The notes below the pieces were generated by a model. It saw nothing but the letters and a program-made list of their open reading frames with translations. It did not search any database and had not been told where the DNA came from. This document shows positions 15,568 to 22,899 of a stretch of 22,899 bases of DNA, one piece after another (within the stretch, counting starts at the first letter, position 1; each line of letters starts with the position of its first letter). Made by a program: the position numbers and the translations under genes. Source of the stretch: Ophiostoma sp. CBS 140.51 (taxonomy: Eukaryota > Ascomycota > Sordariomycetes > Ophiostomatales > Ophiostomataceae); contig JANSLP010000435.1 in the NCBI GenBank assembly GCA_029298735.1, forward strand, positions 1-22,899, read 5' to 3'.

Positions 15568-17013
15568 TCACTTCTTCTCGTAGGCTATGCTCTGCGCGCC
15601 CGCCTTTGTGAGTGCTGTATTGACGTCACTCAATCGCTCCAAAAAGTGCGGCTTGTAGGCAGCACGCTGCGACTCGGGCGCCGGCTGTGCTTCACCCACT
15701 GTCGCCTTTGTCACAAGCAGCGGCACGGTGATGTGGAACATGAAGGCAACGGTGTTCTCACAAACACGCTCGGGCTTCAGTTCGCGCGTTGTCGCCGATA
15801 CCCAAGTCTCGTAGGTCTCGCCGTGCGGCATGTAGCTGGCCTCGTAGCTGAGTCCGCCGGGCTCGAGCGAGTGGGCACTGCCGCCGTAGGTGCCGTACAG
15901 CAAGCCCATGACTTCAGAGGACATGTTCCTATGATAATAAGGAGGGCGGAACGTGTTGCTGGTGGGAATCCACTTGGGCGTAAAGACTAACAGGTCGGTC
16001 AGGGGCACACCGGGCACCGTCGACCGCACTGTTAAGACGCTGTAGACGGTCGGGTCGGCCTGGTCGTGCTCGACATTGGCCACATTGATGAATTTCTCGG
16101 TGGCGTACTTGTAGGGCACCAGGTTGCCGCGCCAGGCGACAACGTCAAACGGGGAGTGGTCTTGTTCGCTCGAAAACAGCTTGCCCATCAGCTTGTACAC
16201 CACCTCCCACTGGCTGCCCTCGTCAATATCAAACGTAGCCACGGGGCTCTCAAAGTCTTGCGGCAGGGCCATGCCGTTGGAGCCCATGGGGCCGAGTTCA
16301 GGCAGCTCATAGTGGGCGCCAAAGACCTCTTGAATGTAGCCACGGGCGGCCTTTTCCTTCCCAGAGTCAACGTCGGGGAGCAGCACTCTGAACCGGATGC
16401 CCGCCTGGATCACGACAATCTCGCCCGGCCGGACCATGAGCCAGCCCAGCTCCGTTTGAATCTGTAGGCGGCCCTGCTGCGGCATTATGAGAAAGTCGCC
16501 GTCGTTGTTGCAGAACGCGCGCCGGTCCATGCTGCGGTTGGCCGTGTACATGTGCACAGCCAGGCCCTGCCGCAAACTCGGGTCGCCCTGGCCACAAACT
16601 GTGCGGATCCCTTGGACGAAGTCTTTCTTCTCGCCGTCGCTCGGGAGAGTGAATGGATCCCACGCCAGCTGGTCCGGCACGAGCTCCATGGCCGGGTTGG
16701 TCGCCAAAAAGCTGGCCTGAATGGCAGGGTTGATGTCGTCTGCAGGGACCAAGGGACCGTGTGCGACGGACGGCCGCATGCGATACATCCATACATGCTG
16801 GATCCCGGACCGTGGCAGCACCACAAATGATGAGCCGTTCAACTGTTCCGAATAGAGGTCGAACGCGCACTTTTGCGGCGCATTTTGGCCCAAGGGCAAT
16901 GCGCCCGGGACGGCTTCACTGGCAAAACGGTTGCCAAAGCCGGTCTGGTAGATGTACGGGTCGGCGTCCGAGGGCGTCGTGACATAGCCGCCGCGGGCCA
17001 TTGCGGAGGCCAT
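15568..17013 (-). CDS. Homogentisate 1,2-dioxygenase homologue (divergent)
   Basis: A 481-residue member of the homogentisate dioxygenase (HgmA) family, a cytosolic non-haem Fe(II) ring-cleaving enzyme in tyrosine/phenylalanine breakdown. The N-terminal half is clear: YIYQTGFGNRFASEAVPGALP (20-40, tail omitted), GQNAPQKCAFDLYSEQLNG, then GYIQEVFGAHYELPELGPMG. The Fe(II) ligands are kept: His361 (PPYYHRN), Glu367 (SSEVMG) and His397 (MPHGE). The counterparts of human His292 and His365 are Gln318 (DQADP) and Glu391, and the conserved WHGN is WRGN (Arg295). No maleylacetoacetate isomerase or fumarylacetoacetase gene lies nearby. This suggests a paralogue acting on a related dihydroxy-aromatic rather than the housekeeping enzyme. 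The start chosen (17011-17013) follows a CT-rich leader; the frame stays open upstream to 17451 with another ATG at 17370. It is divergent from the P450. Confidence 0.88.
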   Translation of the reverse strand: MASAMARGGYVTTPSDADPYIYQTGFGNRFASEAVPGALPLGQNAPQKCAFDLYSEQLNGSSFVVLPRSGIQHVWMYRMRPSVAHGPLVPADDINPAIQASFLATNPAMELVPDQLAWDPFTLPSDGEKKDFVQGIRTVCGQGDPSLRQGLAVHMYTANRSMDRRAFCNNDGDFLIMPQQGRLQIQTELGWLMVRPGEIVVIQAGIRFRVLLPDVDSGKEKAARGYIQEVFGAHYELPELGPMGSNGMALPQDFESPVATFDIDEGSQWEVVYKLMGKLFSSEQDHSPFDVVAWRGNLVPYKYATEKFINVANVEHDQADPTVYSVLTVRSTVPGVPLTDLLVFTPKWIPTSNTFRPPYYHRNMSSEVMGLLYGTYGGSAHSLEPGGLSYEASYMPHGETYETWVSATTRELKPERVCENTVAFMFHITVPLLVTKATVGEAQPAPESQRAAYKPHFLERLSDVNTALTKAGAQSIAYEKK

Positions 17014-17505
17014 AGTGGGTGGGGGTAGGGGGTGGGAGAGAAAAGAAGGGTTGTCGAGGAAGAAAGAGGGAAGTTGGGTGTCTAGGGTAAGTTTGTCTAA
17101 GATCGGGGGAACCAAAAGATGAAGAGAGAAGATCCAAAGACAAGACCAAATGCCATCCAACGGCTCTCTCGTCGTATATGTAAACCCAAGGGACAAGACA
17201 AAAGAAACCAGACCACAAAGAAGTCCCGAAATGAGAGCCGCTGGTGGTCCGGCGGAGACGCTGAAAGTGGACTCGATGAATGGAAAAGAAGGAAGAGGAT
17301 CAAAGTTGGATTTGCAGAAATCGACGCCAACGGCGCTGGAGAGAGGAGGCGTGAACCATGTCTCATCCATTCCATCCCCATCCGGCAGGCAAAGGAAGAG
17401 GAAGGAGGGCAGACGGGCAAGACAAGAAACGGCAAACCAAGGCGATCCCACTAGACCTGCCTTAGAGTCGCCTTAGCGGGGCATCTTTGGGTGTGTCGAG
17501 GCGCC

Positions 17506-17523
17506 CTTGCCGGATCCTTGCCG
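17506..17523 (-). promoter_or_regulatory. CGGCAAG-N4-CGGCAAG direct repeat
   Basis: On the minus strand two CGGCAAG words are separated by GATC, an 11-bp period identical to the TF1-promoter array at 3618-3646. It lies about 500 bp upstream of the dioxygenase start and about 620 bp upstream of the P450. It is a candidate zinc-cluster operator. Confidence 0.45.
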
Positions 17524-17712
17524 GAGAAGCGAGGAGACGCTGAGCCAGACCTGCCGGCCGTGAATGCGCCTCAAAGTCCACTGATTGACTTGACTGGGCA
17601 TAGCTTTATCGCACTGTTCGTCGCTGGTCATCGCTGTTGGCCGCTGTTTGTCCAGTTGTTCGTTGCTGGTAGCTCCTTCCGCCCCACCCAGCACCAGAAT
17701 TTGTCTTGGCTC

Positions 17713-17725
17713 TTGCCGCCGGCAA
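17713..17725. promoter_or_regulatory. TTGCCG-C-CGGCAA palindrome
   Basis: A 13-bp palindrome built from the same CGGCAA half-site, in everted arrangement with a one-base centre. With the direct repeat at 17506 it gives this promoter four half-sites. Confidence 0.4.
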
Positions 17726-18139
17726 CGGTTTTTGCAGCTTTGGTGCATCAGCGGCTGCCCAAACGGTCGAAACCCGCTCAAAATGGTCTGCCCCTTTTGC
17801 CCTTTTGTCATCTGTGCTCAGCTTCCAATTCTTACGTCAATTTCACAGCAATCACCTTTTTGACCATTTTTTGACCCTGACTCTCCGACCTCCGACCACA
17901 ACACGTCTGACCAACCACCGTCATGATATATCTCATCCGCGACGGCGGCATCCTCGACAGAATGGCATATATCGATTGAAGAGGCAAGACAAGACGGGAC
18001 AGCCAGGCAACCTGACAGAGTGCCAAGTCACCAATCTTTGCATATTTGCATCTACATCTCCATCTTTTTGTCACCATCTCCTTAACTTCTCTTCTCGCCA
18101 TATCATCAACTCCTCTTGTCACCCCCACCTCAACACACA

Positions 18140-19726
18140 ATGGCCCTCAGCTCGACACTTGTTGCGGGCCTGACGGCTCTGTCGCCCAGCATGTACATCC
18201 TGCTCATCGCGCTCGCTGTCGCCGGCTTTGCCGTGCATCGTCACCTGGCTTTCAATCGCCGTCGTGCCGGTCTTCCTCTTCCTCCGGGACCACCAGCTGA
18301 ACCCGTCCTGGGTCATCTCAGAGTGGTCCCCGCCGCAAACCCCGAGTACGCCTACATAGAGTGGAGCAAGGAGTACAAAAGCGATGTCTTGGGCTTCCAC
18401 ATTTTGGGCCAACCCGTCGTCGTTTTGAACAGCGCCCGCGCCGCTGTCGACCTGCTCGACAAACGCGGCGCCAACTATGCCGACCGTCCACGCTTTGTCC
18501 TCTTTGAGGCCATGGGCTTCAAGCGCACTCTGACTTTTCTGCGAATGGGCCCTGCGTTCCGTCTCCACCGCCGCATCCTGCAAAAACGCTTCCAAAAGAG
18601 TGCCATCACCGTCGACCAGACTCTCCAAACACGCGAGACGCACCAGATGCTGCGCGGTCTGCTCGCCAAACCCGACCAGTGGGAGATTGTTTTGCGGCGG
18701 TTTGCGACGGCCATTGTCCTCGGCATTGGCTTCGGTATCGGCATTCACTCCGACACCGACCCCTACATTCAAATGGCCGAGGATGCGTCCTATGCCCTGG
18801 GCCACGGCGGCGCTCCCGCCGGCACACCCGTCGACTACTTCCCCGGCATGCGCGTTCTCCCGACCTGGATGGTCGATCGTTCGCTGCGGTTTGCCCGCAC
18901 CTGGCGCTGGGCCATTCGCAAGCTGCACGAGGCGCCCTACCATGCTGTTGTCGCTTCCTCTCAAGCTGAAGATGGTGCGCAGGCTAGCAGCCTGATCCAT
19001 GGTCTTTTGGCGCAGCGCCAGTCGCAACTCAAGAACGGTGCCGAGCCCGAGTTGAGCGAAGACGACATCAAGGGCGCTGCGGCTGCCGTCTACGCTGCCG
19101 GCCAGGACACTACCTGGGCCACCTTGATTGTCCTCATCCTCAACATGATCCGCAACCCCGATGTCCAACAAAAAGCACAAAAGGTGCTCGACGACGCCCT
19201 CGGCGACCGTCTCCCGACATTTGCGGACCGCGCCCGCCCGGAGCTCGCCTACATTGAACACATTGTCTCCGAGACGCTGCGGTGGTGCCCCGTGTCGCCT
19301 GTCGGTGTGCCCCACCGCACCGTCGCCGACGACGTCTACAAGGGCATGTTTATCCCCGCCGGGTCGTATGTGTATGCCAACGCCCGCGCCATCACGCACG
19401 ACCCGGATGTCTACGCAAACCCCGACGCGTTTGAGCCCGAGAGATATGCGAGGGGCGAGCCTCTGCCGGTCGGCCAGTTTGGTTTTGGCCGGCGCATCTG
19501 TGTGGGCCAGCACCTCGCCCAAGCAAGCGTGTGGATTGCAGCGGCGTGTTTGCTGAAAACGTTTACCCTGAAATCCGCCCCCAACGACGACGCCGACGGC
19601 CAGACGACGAAACCGGACAACGAGGTCAAACTGACCAACGGTCTGACGAGCCATCCGCAGCACTTTGGCTGTCTTTTTGAGCCGAGAGGGGATGTTCAGT
19701 CACTTGTGGATAGAGCGGTGGTGTAG
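18140..19726 (+). CDS. Cytochrome P450 monooxygenase
   Basis: A 528-residue microsomal P450. An N-terminal membrane anchor lies at about residues 15-33, followed by a basic HRHLAFNRRR stretch and the proline hinge LPLPPGPP (45-52). Further motifs are AAGQDTT in the I helix (319-325), ETLR in the K helix (378-381), FEPER (431-435) and the haem loop FGFGRRICVG (447-456), with Cys454 as the axial ligand. All catalytic landmarks are intact and the length is normal. It resembles the broad fungal group often labelled O-methylsterigmatocystin oxidoreductase-like, which does not define a substrate. The start follows CAACACACA; an ATG further upstream in frame is absent. It shares a divergent promoter with the dioxygenase homologue, which suggests that it hydroxylates an aromatic ring before cleavage (inference). 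Confidence 0.93.
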   Translation: MALSSTLVAGLTALSPSMYILLIALAVAGFAVHRHLAFNRRRAGLPLPPGPPAEPVLGHLRVVPAANPEYAYIEWSKEYKSDVLGFHILGQPVVVLNSARAAVDLLDKRGANYADRPRFVLFEAMGFKRTLTFLRMGPAFRLHRRILQKRFQKSAITVDQTLQTRETHQMLRGLLAKPDQWEIVLRRFATAIVLGIGFGIGIHSDTDPYIQMAEDASYALGHGGAPAGTPVDYFPGMRVLPTWMVDRSLRFARTWRWAIRKLHEAPYHAVVASSQAEDGAQASSLIHGLLAQRQSQLKNGAEPELSEDDIKGAAAAVYAAGQDTTWATLIVLILNMIRNPDVQQKAQKVLDDALGDRLPTFADRARPELAYIEHIVSETLRWCPVSPVGVPHRTVADDVYKGMFIPAGSYVYANARAITHDPDVYANPDAFEPERYARGEPLPVGQFGFGRRICVGQHLAQASVWIAAACLLKTFTLKSAPNDDADGQTTKPDNEVKLTNGLTSHPQHFGCLFEPRGDVQSLVDRAVV

Positions 19727-19850
19727 AATGTGTGATGGATCAAGATTGTTTTTGCACTAATTTTCTAGCCTTTTCAGGAGCGTTGCATTTCATAGCGGGC
19801 AAAACAAAAATAAGAATAATTACATGACATTGTACAGTTGTTGACCAGTC
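19727..19850. other. Convergent 3' spacer
   Basis: A 124-bp AT-rich spacer between the P450 and catalase stop codons. No feature is seen. Confidence 0.5.
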
Positions 19851-22028
19851 TTAGTAGGCTACCATCGTACTCAGCCCGTCCGTCTCGCGGTCAAAGTTCT
19901 TGTGCTGGGCAATACTTTCAAAGAACGTCGTGACAAACTCTTTGCTTGGCGACGGTGCGGTCACCACGCCGTAACTCTGGGCCAACTCACCACCCTCTTC
20001 GACCGTCGACAACTGGATGCTGGGCACGCCATGCAGGGCCTCTTCGATAAGAGCAATTCCCTCACCCGTCGCGCCAATCGCCTTGAGATGGCCAAACGCC
20101 TCGCGCAACCAGTGCAGCACCCGGCCCTTGACCTTGGGCTGGATCAACGCTTCGATAGAAGCCTTGCCGCCGGGCACAAAGACGGCATCCACCATGGTCG
20201 ACCGTAAGCCCTCCAAGTGGTGGTCCGGTGTCACAGTGGAAGAGCGCATCGTGCCGGAACCCTTGATGGGGCTCCGCTTGGTGCCAATCAGCAGCGGAAT
20301 GCCACCTTCGGCGGCCAGACTCGACTTGATGAGGTCGACGGCCGATGGGTCGAAGCCGTCGCCAATGATAATGGCCACCCGCCTTCCAGCCACCGTGGGC
20401 TTCTCCGGCAAGAAATCAAACTGCGAGAGACCGGGCGCCTTTCGGCCCTGGTTGGTGCTCACACTGCCCTCGCCATCCGCTGCCTCTTTGGCCTCACCAC
20501 CGACCATCTCCGCCACCGTCTGAGCGAGTCCCGAATCAATCTGTGCTAGCCGCGTCACAATCCGCTCATAGACCACAGAGTCGTCACAGTGGTCCAGTTC
20601 AAACGCCAGCGCATTTTGCAAGTGTGTCTGCTCCACCGCCGACAGGCTGTTGTAAAAGAGCTGCGCCTGCCGCACGTGCTCGCGGAACTTTGGTGTCAGC
20701 GTCCTGGCCTTGATGCCCGCGGCCTTGGCGGGATAGTCGTTGTACACTTGGGCATCGGCTGTCGAGGCCTTCGCGGGAGGGTGCGCATTGTGCCGGTTCG
20801 GCCAGTAGTTGACGTTGCCCTTTGTGATTTTATGGCGCAGAGCACCGTCCCGGTTAAAGTTCATGACGGGACAGACAGGCCGATTAACGGGCAGCTCTTC
20901 CCAGTTGATGCCGAGACGGCTGATTTGTGTGTCAAAGTAGCTGAAGTTGCGGCCCTGGAGGAGCGGGTCATCACTAAAACCAATGCCGGGCACGACATGG
21001 CTTGTACAGAACGCGGCCTGTTCTGTTTGCGTAAAGAACTCGTCGACGTTGCGATTCAGCTCAAACTCGGCAAAGTAACGCACAGGCACGAGGTCCTCGG
21101 GCCAGACTTTGGTGGCGTCGAGAATGTCAAAGTCAAAGCTGTGCTCGTCTGCTTCAGACACAACTTGCACGCCAAACTTCCACTTGGGGAAAACGCCGTT
21201 CTCAATGGCCTCCATCAAGTCTTTGCGGTGGAAATCCGGGTCCTGGCCGGCCAGCTTGAGCGCCTCATCCCACACCAGAGAGTGCACACCCAACACGGGC
21301 GTCGAATGGAATTTGACAAAGACGCGCTCGCCCTTTGCGTTGATCAAAGTAAACGTATTGACACCAAACCCTTGCATCATCCGGTACGACCGCGGAATCG
21401 CCCGGTCCGACATGGCCCACATAAACATGTGCGTCGCCTCGGGGTGCATAAACATGAAATCCCAAAAGTTGTTGTGCGCCGACTGCGCTTGGGGCACCTC
21501 GTTGTGCGGCTCGGGCTTGCCAGCATGTATGACGTCGGGGAATTTCAGGGCGTCCTGGATAAAAAAGACGGGGATGTTGTTGCCCACCAGGTCCCAGATG
21601 CCTTCCTCTGTGTAAAACTTGATGGCGAAACCACGCACATCGCGCACCGTATCCGCACTGCCACGGCTGCCCAAGACAGTCGAGAAGCGCACAAAGATGG
21701 GCGTCTCCCGAGATGTGTCGGTAAGAACTGCGGCCTTAGTCAAGTCGGACAGGCTGTCCGTCACACGGAACGTGCCAAAAGCGCCGGTGCCACGAGCATG
21801 AACGACACGCTCTGGGATGCGTTCGTGGTCGAAACGGTGAATCTTTTCGCGTGCATACGGATCCTCCAGCAAACTGGGCCCGGCGCGGCCGTTCTCGTTG
21901 TCGACAACACGTAGCCAGTTGTCATTGTCAGGGAAATGCACGCCGTAGTCCGAGGTCAACTTGGCCGACTCGCTAATCTCGTGCGTGTTCTTTGCCATGT
22001 CATCAAACTTGGCGTTGGCGGACGTCAT
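19851..22028 (-). CDS. Large-subunit catalase
   Basis: A 725-residue haem catalase of the large-subunit clade, decomposing H2O2. The catalase core spans about 25-500: catalytic His77 (RVVHARG), Asn150 (LVGNNIP) and the haem-ligand Tyr364 in GRNFSYFDTQ. The spacings His to Asn (73) and His to Tyr (287) equal those of E. coli HPII. A linker rich in Gly, Glu and Ala follows at about 508-535, then the C-terminal DJ-1/PfpI-like flavodoxin-fold domain (about 548-725, GRRVAIIIGDGFD onward). There is no signal peptide, so it resembles the cytosolic, spore-type CatA group rather than the secreted CatB group, and no PTS1 is present. It stands next to a peroxide-producing oxidase gene but has its own promoter with CRE-type sites. 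It may be a general stress gene that only borders the cluster. Confidence 0.96.
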   Translation of the reverse strand: MTSANAKFDDMAKNTHEISESAKLTSDYGVHFPDNDNWLRVVDNENGRAGPSLLEDPYAREKIHRFDHERIPERVVHARGTGAFGTFRVTDSLSDLTKAAVLTDTSRETPIFVRFSTVLGSRGSADTVRDVRGFAIKFYTEEGIWDLVGNNIPVFFIQDALKFPDVIHAGKPEPHNEVPQAQSAHNNFWDFMFMHPEATHMFMWAMSDRAIPRSYRMMQGFGVNTFTLINAKGERVFVKFHSTPVLGVHSLVWDEALKLAGQDPDFHRKDLMEAIENGVFPKWKFGVQVVSEADEHSFDFDILDATKVWPEDLVPVRYFAEFELNRNVDEFFTQTEQAAFCTSHVVPGIGFSDDPLLQGRNFSYFDTQISRLGINWEELPVNRPVCPVMNFNRDGALRHKITKGNVNYWPNRHNAHPPAKASTADAQVYNDYPAKAAGIKARTLTPKFREHVRQAQLFYNSLSAVEQTHLQNALAFELDHCDDSVVYERIVTRLAQIDSGLAQTVAEMVGGEAKEAADGEGSVSTNQGRKAPGLSQFDFLPEKPTVAGRRVAIIIGDGFDPSAVDLIKSSLAAEGGIPLLIGTKRSPIKGSGTMRSSTVTPDHHLEGLRSTMVDAVFVPGGKASIEALIQPKVKGRVLHWLREAFGHLKAIGATGEGIALIEEALHGVPSIQLSTVEEGGELAQSYGVVTAPSPSKEFVTTFFESIAQHKNFDRETDGLSTMVAY

Positions 22029-22899
22029 ATTGGCGGTGGTGGGGGTGGGTGGGTGAACGATGGTAGTAAATGACGAAAATAATCAGTGAATTGATAGGTC
22101 TGGTGTTTGTTGGATCGATTTGTTTGCACGTTATGAGTGTGCCTATCAGACAAAACTTAATTGAATTCTTCTACATGTCGTCCCAAGAAGGTTTATATCT
22201 TTCAACCCGTTGAGTATGCAATCAAATTACTGAATTTCTACTCGTCGACAGAAAAGTGCACATCCGTACCCCTGCGTCACATCTGCCGGTAGTTCATGAC
22301 GTCGATGGTGGCGTGAACGGTCTAGATGCAGTCCAAATCCGTCCAAATACTACCCACTGACGTCCAAGACCAGCAAGGGATAAAGAAGGACAAGGAAAAT
22401 TGGCGCTTCGGAGAATTTGCTACGACAATATCTCGATCGACGTCGTGGTGGGCCATTCTCACTGTTACACCGTTGCACCATTGAAATGTCCATGACGAGT
22501 TGTTACGGTCCTAGCTCTTTGTTGTGGAAAGAGGCGAATTGAGCTGTGGTGGGAAGCTGCATGTGGCTGTAAGTGGGATATCAGCCAATCAAAACGCTCT
22601 ATTTTGGACGAGATGCACTACGTCGATCATTCGCGTCATGGACCTCGAACTGCCGGGCATTCATCTCCACGGCGAGTTGAGAATTTGATTCGATATTCCG
22701 CATGGATAAATCTGATCTGTATTATTGGTTAAGAGGTAATTGTGTTCGTTTTTTCTTTTTGTGTTTTTTCATGACTCTTTTAGTTTCAATCCATTTTATT
22801 ATTATTATTATCCGCCTTTCTCAGTCAGTCCTGACTATTGGCGACTAGCTAGACAGAACCCTCTGGGGAAAAAACTGTCACAGAACTAAGTGGGTGAAT
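22029..22899. promoter_or_regulatory. Catalase promoter and right edge
   Basis: An 871-bp stretch with no gene. TGACGTC lies at 22297-22303 and 22358-22364 and GACGTC at 22439-22444. CCAAT lies at 22585-22589. A short (TTA)n tract lies at about 22796-22811. The neighbouring gene to the right is outside the window. Confidence 0.5.
22297..22364. promoter_or_regulatory. Paired CRE-type TGACGTC sites
   Basis: TGACGTC occurs at 22297-22303 and 22358-22364, about 270-335 bp upstream of the catalase start, with a GACGTC core at 22439. TGACGT is the core of ATF/CREB bZIP sites. Stress-activated Atf-type factors are known to control spore catalases in Aspergillus. Binding here is inferred. Confidence 0.4.

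Larger units (their letters stand above)
17014..18139. promoter_or_regulatory. Divergent promoter: dioxygenase homologue / P450
   Basis: A 1126-bp spacer between divergent starts. It contains paired CTTGCCG at 17506-17523, a TTGCCG-C-CGGCAA palindrome at 17713-17725, imperfect direct repeats TGTTCG(T/C)... at 17615 and 17657, and CTCTCCGACCTCCGACC at 17881-17897. On the minus strand, the part next to the dioxygenase stays open as a frame to 17451. A five-codon ATG frame at 17962-17979 could be a uORF in the P450 leader. Confidence 0.55.

Noticed and set aside
18119..19663. A 514-codon open frame antisense to the P450
   Set aside because: It mirrors the P450 frame, resembles no family, and arises from GC-rich third positions. 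The sense protein has all P450 motifs.
20589..21914. A 441-codon open frame antisense to the catalase
   Set aside because: It is a shadow of the conserved catalase core; its translation is repetitive in His, Val and Arg without a recognisable domain.
1..22899. tRNA, rRNA, CRISPR array or secondary-metabolite synthase
   Set aside because: No tRNA B-box with matching arms, no rRNA-like stretch, no regularly spaced repeat-spacer array and no synthase domains were found on reading both strands.

Overview
The window looks like nuclear DNA of a filamentous ascomycete (Pezizomycotina, perhaps a Sordariomycete; the order cannot be fixed from sequence alone). The grounds are GC-rich coding sequence, AT-rich spacers, short 62-84 nt introns with GT...CTAAC/CTGAC...AG signals, two Zn(II)2Cys6 regulators of the fungal middle-homology type, a YAT-type amino-acid permease, a large-subunit catalase with a C-terminal DJ-1/PfpI-like domain, and a fructosyl-amino-acid-oxidase family enzyme ending in SKL.

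Layout: (1) 227-1006 (+), an acidic hypothetical protein; (2) 1261-3513 (-), Zn2Cys6 regulator TF1; (3) 3514-4642, a spacer holding a 544-bp element with 30-bp terminal inverted repeats (29/30 identical) flanked by TA, best read as a Tc1/mariner-type MITE; (4) 4643-6340 (-), Baeyer-Villiger-type flavin monooxygenase; (5) 6920-9252 (+), a three-exon Zn2Cys6 regulator TF2; (6) 9374-11062 (-), amino-acid permease; (7) 11863-12693 (+), two-exon SDR; (8) 12950-14355 (-), two-exon peroxisomal FAD amine oxidase; (9) 15568-17013 (-), a homogentisate-1,2-dioxygenase homologue; (10) 18140-19726 (+), cytochrome P450; (11) 19851-22028 (-), large-subunit catalase, followed by its promoter to the right edge.

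From the monooxygenase to the P450 the genes include three divergent pairs (monooxygenase/TF2, permease/SDR, dioxygenase/P450). The functions fit a catabolic cluster: uptake (permease), deamination or oxidation giving H2O2 in peroxisomes (FAD oxidase), removal of H2O2 (catalase, presumably from the cytosol), and oxidative attack on a carbon skeleton (P450, Baeyer-Villiger enzyme, SDR, ring-cleaving dioxygenase homologue), with two cluster-type regulators. This pathway is inferred; no substrate can be read from the sequence.

Two points stand out. The dioxygenase keeps the three iron ligands of homogentisate dioxygenase, but two second-shell histidines are replaced by Gln and Glu, so it is probably a paralogue with a changed substrate or chemistry. 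The promoters also share CGG-type repeats: CGGCAAG-N4-CGGCAAG direct repeats in the TF1 and dioxygenase/P450 promoters, and 9-bp-period CCG-N6-CCG arrays in the monooxygenase/TF2 and FAD-oxidase promoters. These are candidate operators for the local Zn2Cys6 proteins.
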